In this document: one piece after another, positions 16,998 to 25,239 of the stretch
Numbering within the stretch: the stretch's first letter is position 1
How the letters are laid out: each line of letters begins with the position of its first letter
Assembly: GCA_964520585.1 (NCBI GenBank)
Contig: CAZFOO010000003.1
Span: 21,355 to 85,354, forward strand
From: PXAP01 sp964520585
GTDB lineage: Bacteria > Bacteroidota > Bacteroidia > Bacteroidales > PUMT01
Direction: 5' to 3'
Length of the DNA: 64,000 nucleotides
Position numbers and translations under genes: made by a program
The notes under the pieces: model-generated
What the model was told of the DNA's origin: nothing
The model's database searches: none
Seen by the model: only the letters and a program-made list of their open reading frames with translations

Positions 16998-17034
16998 ATC
17001 TACAAAGCTGTTATCGCATATAGCCAGTGGTGGG

Positions 17035-17057
17035 GGAAGTTTAAACCTGAAACTTCC
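17035..17057 (+). terminator. hairpin downstream of katG
   Basis: A perfect 8-bp stem GGAAGTTT/AAACTTCC with a 7-nt loop, 38 nt past the katG stop. There is no T-run, so it is a weak terminator or 3'-end hairpin. Confidence 0.4.
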
Positions 17058-17229
17058 TGCTTCGCAGCATAGTTTGTTTCAGTTAATACAGACATGCTCC
17101 GAAATCCCTCACTGGCATTATGCGGTGCACTGTATTACCACTGATAGTGGTCCCCGAAAAAGCAAAAATGATTTTAAATCAGGTAAATCCTCTTCTATAC
17201 AGGCTTTTGACCGGGATTGTGTTTCCCGG

Positions 17230-18765
17230 TTACAACTTAGCGAACAACTCCTTTAACCCGGCAGGGTCAATATCAAAACGATATATTTTGTTGTTAAATT
17301 CCTCAATTTCTCGGAAATCAACCATAATGCTCATTCTGCTTTCTTGCTTTATAATAAGCTTTAAAAAATCTCCCGTCCTAAATTCACCATAATTCGCTCC
17401 TTCAGGAGCACCGGGGGGAGGAGGGACAGATTTGCTGTATAAATCCCACATATGCAAACCACCAAGGGTTTGTTGCATCTCGATGATTTCGCCAGAGCCA
17501 GGAACTATTTTAATATCTACAGAAGATTGTGTGGTGAATTTAAAAAACTGATTAGTTCGCCTGTGCAAATTTACCGGTGTTTCACTTCCTGCTTCATAGA
17601 ATTCGGTAAACATTTCTCCATCTTTACGTTTTGTTACAAAAATTTTAACTTTTATCGGCGCATCTAAAACATTATTATCATCCATTGTCCCGTCAAATTC
17701 TCCGATTATTTCTTTTATTACATTACCTGATCCGTCAGTTCTGCTAACCAATTTCCAGTGAGACTCATCAGGTACTACATTATTAGCCTGTTGCTTATCT
17801 AAAGGTCCGGTCAGGTCATCGCTGCATCCTTTTGCAGTGAATAATAAACCTGCAACTGCAATCAAAGGGATTATTGCAATTTGCTTAAAAAATGCGATCC
17901 CGGGAGATGTTTTTTTGCTCATCATTTTTAGCCGTTTTTTTGTCAGTAGGTAATTGAATGGGCTTGATAGTGACAGACTGTTTGTCTGCCTGATTTTTTC
18001 GAATAATAAAAGCTGATATGTCTTAGTATCCGAAACTGATTCTATGACTGACTGGTCTGCCAGAAATTCATGATTGAGTCTAATCGCCTTCCTGCAGAAA
18101 AAAAGAATGGGATTTATCCATGCAAACACCGTTATGAGTTCAGCAAACAAAATATCCAGTGAATGATACTGTTTTACATGAGTTAATTCATGAGCCAAAA
18201 TTTCCTTTTCGATTTTTCCCCTCTCAAAATCATCCCGGTTAACGAAAATATAACTCAGAAAACTGTGGGGGATCCCGTTATTTTTTGTCAAAACAATGGT
18301 GCCATCAAGATAAGGGATAGATTTGTTGTTTTTTATCGTAAGATGTATGGACAGAACATTTCTTATAAACCTGTATAACAGAGTCAGAGTAACAGTAATG
18401 TAACAAATTAATAGCAACATTAATCCGGAATTATATTGATTTGTGATAGTGGAAGCAGGTTGTGTAAGTGTGGTCTGAAGCTCACTGTCCTCAGGGTTGT
18501 TTTTGGCTATGTTGTTATCAGGGGTGAAGTTTTCGCTGATCTTGTTAGTTACCGGACCGGTATCTGTAATATTGATTAATCCCGGTACTTGTGGCATTAA
18601 TGATATTTTGGGAAGGGGTACCAGGGGAACGGCAAAGGGTAGTATGATGCTTATCAGCAGGTAGAACCTTTTGAACCGGTGCATCTTTTCTCTTTCGAGG
18701 AAAAGATGGTAGATGGCCATCAGCAGCGCAGAAAATAAGATTGCTTTAATGATGTAGGTTAACAT
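17230..18765 (-). CDS. BlaR1-like M56 family metallopeptidase with unusual sensor domain
   Basis: A 511-aa membrane protein. Helices are at residues 4-20, 34-50 and 113-131; the zinc motif HELTH (192-196, in ILAHELTHVKQYHSLD) marks an M56 peptidase, and a further helix lies near 295-312 (IAIIPLIAVAGLLF) just before a Cys. The C-terminal 195 residues, presumably periplasmic, do not contain the SxxK/KTG motifs of the BlaR1 penicillin sensor and are not recognised. By analogy it relays an envelope signal by proteolysis that releases the upstream-encoded BlaI. The gene is 105 nt after blaI. The ligand is unknown. Confidence 0.82.
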   Translation of the reverse strand: MLTYIIKAILFSALLMAIYHLFLEREKMHRFKRFYLLISIILPFAVPLVPLPKISLMPQVPGLINITDTGPVTNKISENFTPDNNIAKNNPEDSELQTTLTQPASTITNQYNSGLMLLLICYITVTLTLLYRFIRNVLSIHLTIKNNKSIPYLDGTIVLTKNNGIPHSFLSYIFVNRDDFERGKIEKEILAHELTHVKQYHSLDILFAELITVFAWINPILFFCRKAIRLNHEFLADQSVIESVSDTKTYQLLLFEKIRQTNSLSLSSPFNYLLTKKRLKMMSKKTSPGIAFFKQIAIIPLIAVAGLLFTAKGCSDDLTGPLDKQQANNVVPDESHWKLVSRTDGSGNVIKEIIGEFDGTMDDNNVLDAPIKVKIFVTKRKDGEMFTEFYEAGSETPVNLHRRTNQFFKFTTQSSVDIKIVPGSGEIIEMQQTLGGLHMWDLYSKSVPPPPGAPEGANYGEFRTGDFLKLIIKQESRMSIMVDFREIEEFNNKIYRFDIDPAGLKELFAKL

Positions 18766-18870
18766 GGTAAAGGATTTTTTTGTATTTTGCCGTCTGTGTT
18801 ACTTTGAATCTCTGTGAAAAAGCCGTGAAATAAATCTCCTTGGCTACAGAGCTTAGTATTGAGGCTTGTT

Positions 18871-19245
18871 TTATTGATTTTTTTTCTTTTTGATTTCCTC
18901 GTCAATTATTTTTTTAAGTTCTTCGAGTTCCTCCTCGCTCAGGTTAGTTGTTTCGGTAAAAAAAGTTGCAAACTGCAGGGCTGAGTTACTGAAGAAGTTT
19001 TTGATCATTCCCCTTACATGCATTGAAAAATAGTCGGCTTTAGGGATAAGTGGAAAGTACTGCCTTGAGTTGCCATAGAGTTTATATCCTACAAATCCTT
19101 TATCCTGCATCCTTTTCAACAGGGTTGCAACCGTGGTGGCTGCCGGTTTCGGATCAGGATAGCTGTCAATAAGTTCCTTAAGGAAGGCATTTTCTTTTTT
19201 CCAGAGCAGTTCCATCAATTTTTCTTCCGTCTTTGAAAGTTTCAT
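18871..19245 (-). CDS. BlaI/MecI/CopY family transcriptional repressor
   Basis: A 124-aa repressor with an N-terminal winged helix (MKLSKTEEKLMELLWKKENAFLKELI...AATTVATLLKRMQDKGFVGYKLYGNSRQYFPL) and a C-terminal dimerisation tail rich in Glu/Lys. It precedes the M56 peptidase gene, the usual BlaI-BlaR order. A dyad overlapping its promoter (19267-19282) suggests autoregulation. A truncated copy of this gene sits at 14110-14241. Confidence 0.9.
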   Translation of the reverse strand: MKLSKTEEKLMELLWKKENAFLKELIDSYPDPKPAATTVATLLKRMQDKGFVGYKLYGNSRQYFPLIPKADYFSMHVRGMIKNFFSNSALQFATFFTETTNLSEEELEELKKIIDEEIKKKKNQ

Positions 19246-19266
19246 ATTCTACATATAGTTATTGGA

Positions 19267-19282
19267 TTCTACAAGTATAGAA
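19267..19282 (-). promoter_or_regulatory. BlaI operator overlapping the -7 element
   Basis: Dyad TTCTA-CAAGTA-TAGAA centred 30 nt before the blaI ATG. On the minus strand it contains TATACTTG (one mismatch to TAnnTTTG) with TTGC 19 nt upstream. Binding here would cover the promoter, so the blaI-M56 operon is probably self-repressed. Confidence 0.7.
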
Positions 19283-19428
19283 CATTTTTTTAATATTTGC
19301 AACTTTTTAGAAGCGAATTTTTTGGTTAATTCTTTTTTAAAAAATATGGTATTGGAAATTTTTTATGAAGGGACCAATAAAGTATATCAATTATTACGGA
19401 TAGTACAGGTGTAATTATTTTATGCTGC

Positions 19429-19818
19429 TCATTTATTGGTGTCTAAAACCGGTGCAGTGTTGGCGGAATGGGTCTTTATACCTTGATGCCCGGTAATAAA
19501 AGCATCAGGATGCTTTTTAATTTCTTTTGAAATTAATGTCCCCGATATTTTTGATCCTTCATGTAGTACTGTAAGGTTTGAAACATGAACTGTTCCAATT
19601 ATTTTGCCAAAAACAATAAGATCTTTTACTTTGAATTCCCCGATGAGTATTCCCTCCTTGTCAACAACCAGACATTCGCTTATATTTAGCTTTCCTGAAT
19701 ATACTCCGGATAAATTCAGGCTTCCGTTTATTATGAGCTCACCTTTTCCTGAAACAACGTTCAGTTGGTTTGATGAATTTTCAGCGTTTTGGATATCCTT
19801 TCCATCAATACTCTCCAT
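19429..19818 (-). CDS. bactofilin family protein (second copy)
   Basis: A 129-aa protein with repeated short beta-strand units (GKGELIINGSLNLSGVYSGKLNI, CLVVDKEGILIGEFKVKDLIVFGKIIGTVHVSNLTV, GSKISGTLISKEIK) typical of DUF583 bactofilins, and polar disordered ends. It differs clearly from the copy at 3005-3400, so it is a diverged paralogue. It stands alone; the next genes on both sides belong to other units. Confidence 0.8.
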   Translation of the reverse strand: MESIDGKDIQNAENSSNQLNVVSGKGELIINGSLNLSGVYSGKLNISECLVVDKEGILIGEFKVKDLIVFGKIIGTVHVSNLTVLHEGSKISGTLISKEIKKHPDAFITGHQGIKTHSANTAPVLDTNK

Positions 19819-20233
19819 GATAATTAATATTTAATTTAGAATCCCTTTTCGTCATTATTGACTGGCTGCGTGTCCGTTTTCTTCCTGCCGGAATTCACAA
19901 AAAATAGTATAAACAGTCTTCCGGGGATAATATATCTTGTCAAGGAATGCTAAAGTTTCGATTTGAGATATGTTCACAAAAAATGAATTGCCAATAAATT
20001 TAAATCAATAAAAACAGCAACCAAAAAAGAAAGTGGCTCTTATTGAATATATTTTGATAATAACTCAATATCTAAAGTCCAATAGCATTAAATTTGTGAC
20101 GAACAGCACAAGGTTGTTAGAATATATTGTAGATGGCCAGATTTTATAGAATTTCTTACAAAAAAACTTCAAAACAGCTTAGGTTTGAGATAAAAGTAGC
20201 CGCATTAGAATAATTTATGAAAAAACTTTTTTA
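19819..20233. other. intergenic region before the DUF134 cluster
   Basis: About 415 AT-rich nt with divergent genes on either side. The only frame of note encodes 26 aa starting at an ATG near 20132 and is not supported by any feature. No RNA gene recognised. Confidence 0.35.
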
Positions 20234-20268
20234 TTATGAACTAATGTTCATAAAAAGTTTTACTTTTG
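20234..20268 (+). promoter_or_regulatory. palindromic operator and leaderless promoter of DUF134 cluster
   Basis: Arms TTATGAAC and GTTCATAA (20234-20241, 20246-20253) flank TAAT, inside a wider imperfect repeat (AAAACTTTTT/AAAAAGTTTT). Eight bases further is TACTTTTG (20261-20268), an exact -7 element, ending four bases before the ATG at 20273. The dyad replaces the -33 region, so a bound factor could activate or block the promoter; DUF134 itself is an obvious candidate. Confidence 0.6.
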
Positions 20269-20272
20269 TGCC

Positions 20273-20695
20273 ATGGCCCGGCCCAAAAGGAAAAGAACAA
20301 TTATGAATCCTCCGGTAATGGAAGGATTTAAGCCATTTGGGGTTCCAATGATTAAGCTGGAGCCTGTTTGTTTGTTATTTGAAGAATATGAATCAATCCG
20401 GCTCGCGGACTATGAGGGACTGACCCAGGAGCAATCTGCTAAAAAAATGAATATTTCCCGTCCCACATTTACCAGGGTTTATGAAAAAGCGAGGCGGACA
20501 ATTGCACGGGCTTTCGTGGAGGGGAAAGCAATATTAATTGAAGGCGGAAATTATCATACAGATGATTGCTGGTACAAGTGTGAAACCTGCATGAAACTGA
20601 ATATTTCAAAAACTGAATCAAGTTCATGTAATTATTGTCATTCAGAGGCATTGAGAAATTTAAACAGAAAAATGGGATTTGATGGAAGCTGCTGA
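20273..20695 (+). CDS. DUF134 family HTH protein
   Basis: A 140-aa DNA-binding protein. The start MARPKRKR and the stretch GFKPFGVPMIKLEPVCLLFEEYESIRLADYEGLTQEQSAKKMNISRPTFTRVYEKARRTIARAFVEGKAILIEGG are the DUF134 signature, containing a sigma-70 region 4-like helix-turn-helix. The tail carries six cysteines (CWYKCETCMK, SSCNYCH, GSC), suggesting a metal or Fe-S site. DUF134 genes sit beside NifX-like and DUF5320 genes in many anaerobes. It probably regulates the cluster from the palindrome at 20234; that is inference. Start chosen from family N-terminus; the promoter implies a leaderless mRNA. Confidence 0.88.
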   Translation: MARPKRKRTIMNPPVMEGFKPFGVPMIKLEPVCLLFEEYESIRLADYEGLTQEQSAKKMNISRPTFTRVYEKARRTIARAFVEGKAILIEGGNYHTDDCWYKCETCMKLNISKTESSSCNYCHSEALRNLNRKMGFDGSC

Positions 20696-20840
20696 TTTCA
20701 ATGGTAATGGTGAATGCCTGGGTTGCGACCTCCTAATTCCACAAACTAAAGGGAAACCCTGCATGGAAAATATTTGTCCATGTTGTGGCAAAAATAAATA
20801 TCCGGGAAGGAAGTTATTATCATCAATTATATTTAATTAA
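20682..20840 (+). CDS. small Cys-rich protein overlapping the DUF134 gene end
   Basis: A 52-aa frame whose ATG lies 14 nt inside the end of the DUF134 gene. It encodes MEAADFNGNGECLGC, then KGKPCMENICPCCGKN and a basic tail. Six cysteines in CxxC, single C and CPCC arrangement resemble a zinc or Fe-S knuckle. It ends 17 nt before the NifX-like ATG and fills nearly the whole gap, so it is likely a translated member of the operon. No family recognised. Confidence 0.6.
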   Translation: MEAADFNGNGECLGCDLLIPQTKGKPCMENICPCCGKNKYPGRKLLSSIIFN

Positions 20841-20842
20841 AA

Positions 20843-20848
20843 AAGGAG
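20843..20848 (+). promoter_or_regulatory. strong Shine-Dalgarno before NifX-like gene
   Basis: AAGGAG is placed 9 nt before the ATG at 20858. Such a clear site is unusual in this window, where most genes lack one. Confidence 0.6.
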
Positions 20849-20857
20849 AAATATATT

Positions 20858-21232
20858 ATGAAAATTGCAGTACCAACAAGGGAAAGTGTCGTTGATGACC
20901 ATTTTGGTCATTGTGAAAAGTATACAATTTTTACTATAGACGCTGACAGGAATATTATTCATGAAGAATTGCTGCCATCTCCACAGGGATGTGGTTGTAA
21001 AAGCAATATCGGGGTCATTTTACAGGAAATAGGAGTAAATGTTATGTTGGCCGGTAACATGGGTAACGGTGCCCTGAATGTACTTAACTTTCATGGGATT
21101 GATGTTTATCGTGGCTGTGCCGGTAATGTGCGTCATTTGGTTGAAGCTTTTCTGAAAGGAAACATCGAAGATTCTGGCGAGGGTTGCCATTCACATGAAC
21201 GTCATCAGGAGGGACACAGCTGCAACCATTAA
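20858..21232 (+). CDS. NifX/NifB-like dinitrogenase iron-molybdenum cofactor-domain protein
   Basis: A 124-aa protein of the PF02579 fold (MKIAVPTRESVVDDHFGHCEKYTIFTID, then LQEIGVNVMLAGNMGNGALNVLNFHGIDVYRGCAGNVRHLVEAFLKG). The family binds Fe-S or FeMo-co precursors. Cys residues in HFGHC, GCGCKS and YRGCAG could ligate a cluster, and a His/Cys-rich tail (GCHSHERHQEGHSCNH) adds a metal-binding end. No nitrogenase genes are present, so a role in nitrogen fixation is not implied; stand-alone members in anaerobes are uncharacterised. Confidence 0.85.
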   Translation: MKIAVPTRESVVDDHFGHCEKYTIFTIDADRNIIHEELLPSPQGCGCKSNIGVILQEIGVNVMLAGNMGNGALNVLNFHGIDVYRGCAGNVRHLVEAFLKGNIEDSGEGCHSHERHQEGHSCNH

Positions 21233-21357
21233 AGTAGAGTTAAAAACCGGCTGACCCCGGATTATCCAGTGCTAAAAGTGGCTGTAATTTTTTGTTTTGC
21301 AATATGGTTTTTTCACCATATATGGCTTACAATTCTTTAACGTAAAATTTATTGATT

Positions 21358-21549
21358 ATGCCTAAAATGGACGGTAAGGGACCTCAAAAGGAAGGTCCCA
21401 AAGCAGGTCGTAAATTAGGAGCTTGCTCTGATGATAAGGAAAAACAAGAATTATTTTTGGGAAAAGGAATGGGGAAACGACGGAATTCCGGAGGGGGCTC
21501 AGGTTTAGGAAAGCGGTTAAGGTATGATGCGGATAAATCGTATAAATGA
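21358..21549 (+). CDS. DUF5320-like small protein
   Basis: Starting at MPKMDGKGPQKEGPKAGRKLG the product is 63 aa. The DGxGPxxxGPxxGRxxGxC pattern is that of DUF5320 proteins, which accompany NifX-like and DUF134 genes. The C-terminal half is Gly- and Lys-rich (GKGMGKRRNSGGGSGLGKRLRY). An upstream Met two codons earlier is possible. Its stop overlaps the next gene start by 4 nt (ATGA). Function unknown. Confidence 0.75.
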   Translation: MPKMDGKGPQKEGPKAGRKLGACSDDKEKQELFLGKGMGKRRNSGGGSGLGKRLRYDADKSYK

Positions 21550-22415
21550 AAGTAGTTGTTTTAATAGACAATAAGCCTCATCCTGAAATGAATTTGCGTT
21601 CAGAGCACGGATTGAGCATTTATTTTGAAGCCGATGGATTAAAATGGCTGTTTGATGTTGGTGCTTCAAATAATTTTTTTATTAATGCCAAACATTTAGG
21701 GATCAATATATCAGATATTGATTATCTGGTTTTATCTCATGGCCATTCCGACCATACAGGTGGCCTGGGGAAATTCCTGGAAGTGAACAGCAAAGCCCGA
21801 ATTATTATGTCAGCCAATATAAGGGATGAGACTTATTACTCTCATCGTTATGAAGAGAAGCGGAATATTGGCATTGATCATTCGGTTATTGAGAAAAACA
21901 GGAGCCGGTTCATTTTTGCTGATAAAAATATGATGATAAGCAAAAATGCAGGTGTGGTTTTAAGATTTCCCCGGAAATTTGATACACCCAAATCAAACAA
22001 AAACCTGACCCTGGAGAATTCTGATGGTGAAACTCCCGATGAATTTCAGCATGAAGTCGCATTATGCGTGAATCTCTCAAATGGGATTGTAGTTTTTTCC
22101 GGTTGTTCTCATAACGGAATTTTAAATATTCTCGAAGCATGCACCCAGTATTTCCACCATTCCAGGGCCCTTGTTTGTATAGGGGGGACTCATTTAAGAG
22201 ACAGTGATTCAGTAAATGCCTATGAATCGGTATCAGAAATTAAAAATACAGGCAGGACCATTTTGGATAATTATCCGGGGATGCAGTTAATTACCGGCCA
22301 CTGTACTGGAGATAAAGCAAAAAAACTTCTGTCCCAGGTCATGGGTGATAAATTCCAGGCTTTTCATACCGGAGCTGCTTTTAATATAATGGAGAGCAAC
22401 CAAAAAGTATTATAA
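21546..22415 (+). CDS. metallo-beta-lactamase-fold hydrolase
   Basis: A 289-aa MBL-fold protein. The metal motif is HGHSDHTGGL (about residues 65-74); further His ligands are likely in FSGCSHNG and TGHCTG. The build (EHGLSIYFEADGLKWLFDVGASNNFFINA...) matches the MJ0301-like group related to the tetrahydromethanopterin-pathway RFA-P synthase annotation, which is often transferred without proof. It is coupled to DUF5320 by a 4-nt overlap and closes the DUF134 cluster. The substrate is unknown. Confidence 0.85.
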   Translation: MKVVVLIDNKPHPEMNLRSEHGLSIYFEADGLKWLFDVGASNNFFINAKHLGINISDIDYLVLSHGHSDHTGGLGKFLEVNSKARIIMSANIRDETYYSHRYEEKRNIGIDHSVIEKNRSRFIFADKNMMISKNAGVVLRFPRKFDTPKSNKNLTLENSDGETPDEFQHEVALCVNLSNGIVVFSGCSHNGILNILEACTQYFHHSRALVCIGGTHLRDSDSVNAYESVSEIKNTGRTILDNYPGMQLITGHCTGDKAKKLLSQVMGDKFQAFHTGAAFNIMESNQKVL

Positions 22416-22624
22416 TACCTTCCAACCTTTTTCCGGCCTTTTTCGTCTTATACATTGTGAGACTAATTACTTTCTATTTAAACCAGGAATAGTCTGTATA
22501 ATAAACAGATAAAAAATTTCAGGCAGAATTTCGGAATATCTGCAAGGTTAATTTTTTTCTACAATCAATAAAGTGCCGAAGCAATATTAAAACTTTGTTA
22601 ACCGGTCATATCATAATGTAAAAT

Positions 22625-23017
22625 ATGGAAAATAACCATTTTAATGATTTGAAAGTTTTGATTGCTGAAGATGACAGGGCATCCCAAATACTTCTCAAGG
22701 AGCTTTTCAGGTATTTTACCAGTGAGATCTTAATTGCAGAAAACGGCCGGGAAGCTGTAGATACGTGTCGCCAGAACCCGGATGTGGGCCTTATACTGAT
22801 GGATATCAGGATGCCCCTGATGAACGGATACGATGCTTCAAGGGAGATTCGTAATTTCAATAAAGATGTGGTTATCATTGCCCAATCGGCACATATGCTT
22901 TCAGATAATGATGTTGACCTGAAAATTTCAGGATGCAACGGATATATTTCAAAGCCTATTCGAAAAGCTGTAATAACCGGGCTGCTGGAAAAGTATTTTT
23001 GCAAACGGCCGGGCTAA
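22625..23017 (+). CDS. single-domain response regulator
   Basis: A 130-aa receiver: acidic residues in LIAEDDRAS, phospho-acceptor Asp60 in LILMDIRMPLMNGYDA, Ser/Thr switch in IIAQSAHM and Lys in YISKPI. There is no output domain. It resembles the receiver modules of hybrid kinases. It is followed by a good terminator and is not next to a kinase gene. Confidence 0.9.
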   Translation: MENNHFNDLKVLIAEDDRASQILLKELFRYFTSEILIAENGREAVDTCRQNPDVGLILMDIRMPLMNGYDASREIRNFNKDVVIIAQSAHMLSDNDVDLKISGCNGYISKPIRKAVITGLLEKYFCKRPG

Positions 23018-23109
23018 GTTTTAATTGATTGCAAGTGTTATGTTTTATTAATTATTTCCGGTTTGACTGAACCTGACGGGGACAAGTTCGACCTGCCGGA
23101 ATATTAAGA

Positions 23110-23134
23110 CCCTGCCTTATGGCAGGGTTTTTTT
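23110..23134 (+). terminator. rho-independent terminator
   Basis: Stem CCCTGCC/GGCAGGG with loop TTAT followed by seven T, 93 nt after the response regulator stop. Confidence 0.92.
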
Positions 23135-23251
23135 GCGAGTTTATTGCAACTGGATTCATAATTATTATCGGAATAATAACCGTGTAGTAAGTTTACGATG
23201 AAATTATTTTACGAAGTATATTTGCAATATAAAAATCAACTGCGACTTAGC

Positions 23252-24775
23252 ATGAATTTAAATCTTATCTCTTACATCCGGATTACCGGTACTCAAATTT
23301 CATGGCCTCATAAAACAGGCCTGCAGGCCACCGGATTCCTCCAACCCCCGCGGTTGCCGGTCCTGTGGATTATTTTTATTGCATGGTTGTCTGTTTTTGC
23401 ATCATGCACCAGAGAGGAAACAACGGTTATTATTTACCATACAAATGATTCTCACGCACAGCTCGACAATTTGCCTGCCTTAGCATGGCTAATTGAAGAA
23501 GATCGTAAAACTAATCCTTATGTTTATCTGGTTAGTGCGGGTGATATTTTTTCAGGTAACCCCATGGTTGATTATTACGATCCTCCGGGATACCCTAAAA
23601 TTGACATTATGAACCGGGCAGGATATGATCTTAACACCATAGGCAATCATGAATTTGATTATGGCCCGGAGGTGTTGAACGATCGGATGGAGCAGGCAGA
23701 TTTCCCTTTTATTCTTGCAAATATTCATGCTGGTTTTAGCGGATTGGTACAACCTGAACCATATCATATTATTAAGGCCGGCAATAGAGATATTGCCTTT
23801 TTCGGTTTGGTTCAGTTAAATCATATGGGAATACCATCGGCTCATCCCGATAACCTCAAGGGGATGGAGTTTTATCCTCCTCTGGAGACGGCCGGTGAGT
23901 TTGATTTTCTGGCTGGAGCGAATGATGCCGTGATTGCACTTACTCATCATGGTTTCGTGTCTGATACCCTTCTTGCATGGGAGCATCCGTGGATAGATGT
24001 TATAATTGGTGGTCATAGTCATACTCTCACTCCTGAACCCCGCAAATTCAATGATGTTATCGTCACCACTGCCGGCTCCAGGTTACAACACATAGGTAAA
24101 GTCAGCCTTTATTTCCGCGGCAAGGAGCTTGTGAAAAGAGAGGCAGTGATGATAAGTGTGGAAAGTATTAATGGTCATGATGAAGAGCTAGCCTCTCTTG
24201 TCGAAGAATATAATGATAATCCCGATTTAAACCGTACAATTGGCCGGTTGGTCAGGCCAATCGAAGGAAAACCCGGATTGGGTGCATTCATAACGGATGC
24301 TTACCGCGAATTTGGCAACTTTGATTTTGCCTTTCAGAATTATGGAGGGATAAGAGTAAACAGGCTCGAAGGGGATATTGTGGTTAAGGACATTTTTGAG
24401 ATGGACCCTTTTGGCAACCAATTGGTGAGTATTAGTTTAAGTTACCCGGAGCTTCAGAAACTTATCCAAAACAGCCTTATGGATGATTATTCACCCTCTT
24501 TGCAAATGTCCGGTGGATTAATTGAAATACATATTGAACGTAATGGTGTTTTGAAGCAGGTCAGGATATTGGATGAAAATCTTGAAGAATTGGATAACGG
24601 CAGAAAATACCTGACCGCTATGCCAAGCTATGTGGCCAGTGCATTTGATTTTGACCACCAGGATCCTGTCAGTGATATGGGAATAATGACCGCTGAAGTT
24701 CTTATAGATCATATTTCTATAATGAAGAAAGTAGATTTTAGCTGGTCGGAAAGAAGCAAAGTAATTATTTATTAA
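23252..24775 (+). CDS. 5'-nucleotidase/UshA-like lipoprotein
   Basis: A 507-aa enzyme from MNLNLISYIR (the frame is open to an ATG at 23198, giving 525 aa). A hydrophobic stretch LWIIFIAWLSVFASC with lipobox Cys about 50 residues in suggests export as a lipoprotein; a start nearer this signal cannot be excluded. The calcineurin-type phosphoesterase domain shows YHTNDSHAQL, SAGDIFSGNP, GNHEFDYG and GGHSHT metal motifs. The C-terminal 5-nucleotidase domain has FAFQNYGGIR and VKDIFEMDPFGNQLV. It probably dephosphorylates nucleotides in the periplasm or at the cell surface. Single gene. Confidence 0.87.
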   Translation: MNLNLISYIRITGTQISWPHKTGLQATGFLQPPRLPVLWIIFIAWLSVFASCTREETTVIIYHTNDSHAQLDNLPALAWLIEEDRKTNPYVYLVSAGDIFSGNPMVDYYDPPGYPKIDIMNRAGYDLNTIGNHEFDYGPEVLNDRMEQADFPFILANIHAGFSGLVQPEPYHIIKAGNRDIAFFGLVQLNHMGIPSAHPDNLKGMEFYPPLETAGEFDFLAGANDAVIALTHHGFVSDTLLAWEHPWIDVIIGGHSHTLTPEPRKFNDVIVTTAGSRLQHIGKVSLYFRGKELVKREAVMISVESINGHDEELASLVEEYNDNPDLNRTIGRLVRPIEGKPGLGAFITDAYREFGNFDFAFQNYGGIRVNRLEGDIVVKDIFEMDPFGNQLVSISLSYPELQKLIQNSLMDDYSPSLQMSGGLIEIHIERNGVLKQVRILDENLEELDNGRKYLTAMPSYVASAFDFDHQDPVSDMGIMTAEVLIDHISIMKKVDFSWSERSKVIIY

Positions 24776-24793
24776 TAGTCCCTATACTAATAA

Positions 24794-25037
24794 TTGCTTG
24801 TTAAGGGTGTTTGCAATACCTGCCTTTCGGGCAAAGATTGCCAAGCCATTATGGCTGTCTGGGAAGCTTGTTTTAAAGGTAACCTGAAAAAAGGTATTGA
24901 ATGAATCATGTATTATCCATCCGCGGTTAGCACTTTACAAAAAGTTCGTTTATGCCAAAAAGATTGAATTGAGGAAATATTGCCAACAAGAGGCGGAGTA
25001 CAACGAAAAATATGAAGATAGTTTTATAAAAGTGTAA
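24794..25037 (+). pseudogene. possible frameshifted small Cys-containing ORF
   Basis: Two plus-strand frames abut at the A6 run near 24887: the first, from a TTG at 24794, gives KGVCNTCLSGKDCQAIMAVW and on to a TGA at 24902; removing one A joins it to a second stretch with a protein-like composition (LALYKKFVYAKKIELRKY...) ending at 25037. The joined product would have about 80 aa with several Cys. No family was recognised and no ATG start exists; it could also be chance or a sequencing error in the homopolymer. Confidence 0.25.
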
Positions 25038-25239
25038 GATATTTTATAAGCAAAACAGTGTTTTTAGAACCAAGTCCGACTGCGGTGGTCCAGTCGCTGA
25101 AAGCCCCGTCAACATCTTTAAGACAGAATTTAATCATTCCACGTGCACAATATGCATCAGCAATTTCGGGGCTTTTTGTTATTTCCTCATTGAAATCATG
25201 GATTATTTCATTAAGAGCTTGATGTGTGATTTTATTCAT
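25024..25239 (-). CDS. short TPR-like protein
   Basis: A 71-aa protein that reads like two tetratricopeptide helices: FNEEITKSPEIADAYCARGMIKFCLKDVDGAFSDWTTAVGLG, with the expected small and aromatic positions. Alone, it is too short for a normal TPR array, so it may be a fragment or a small adaptor. It is divergent to the GNAT gene and its 3' end overlaps the doubtful ORF at 24794-25037. Confidence 0.55.
   Translation of the reverse strand: MNKITHQALNEIIHDFNEEITKSPEIADAYCARGMIKFCLKDVDGAFSDWTTAVGLGSKNTVLLIKYLTLL

Noticed and set aside
23188..23200. Leaderless start of the UshA-like gene at 23198
   Set aside because: TAAGTTTA lies two bases before that ATG, but it matches the -7 consensus imperfectly, and the first 18 residues do not look like a signal peptide; the element more likely serves the start at 23252.
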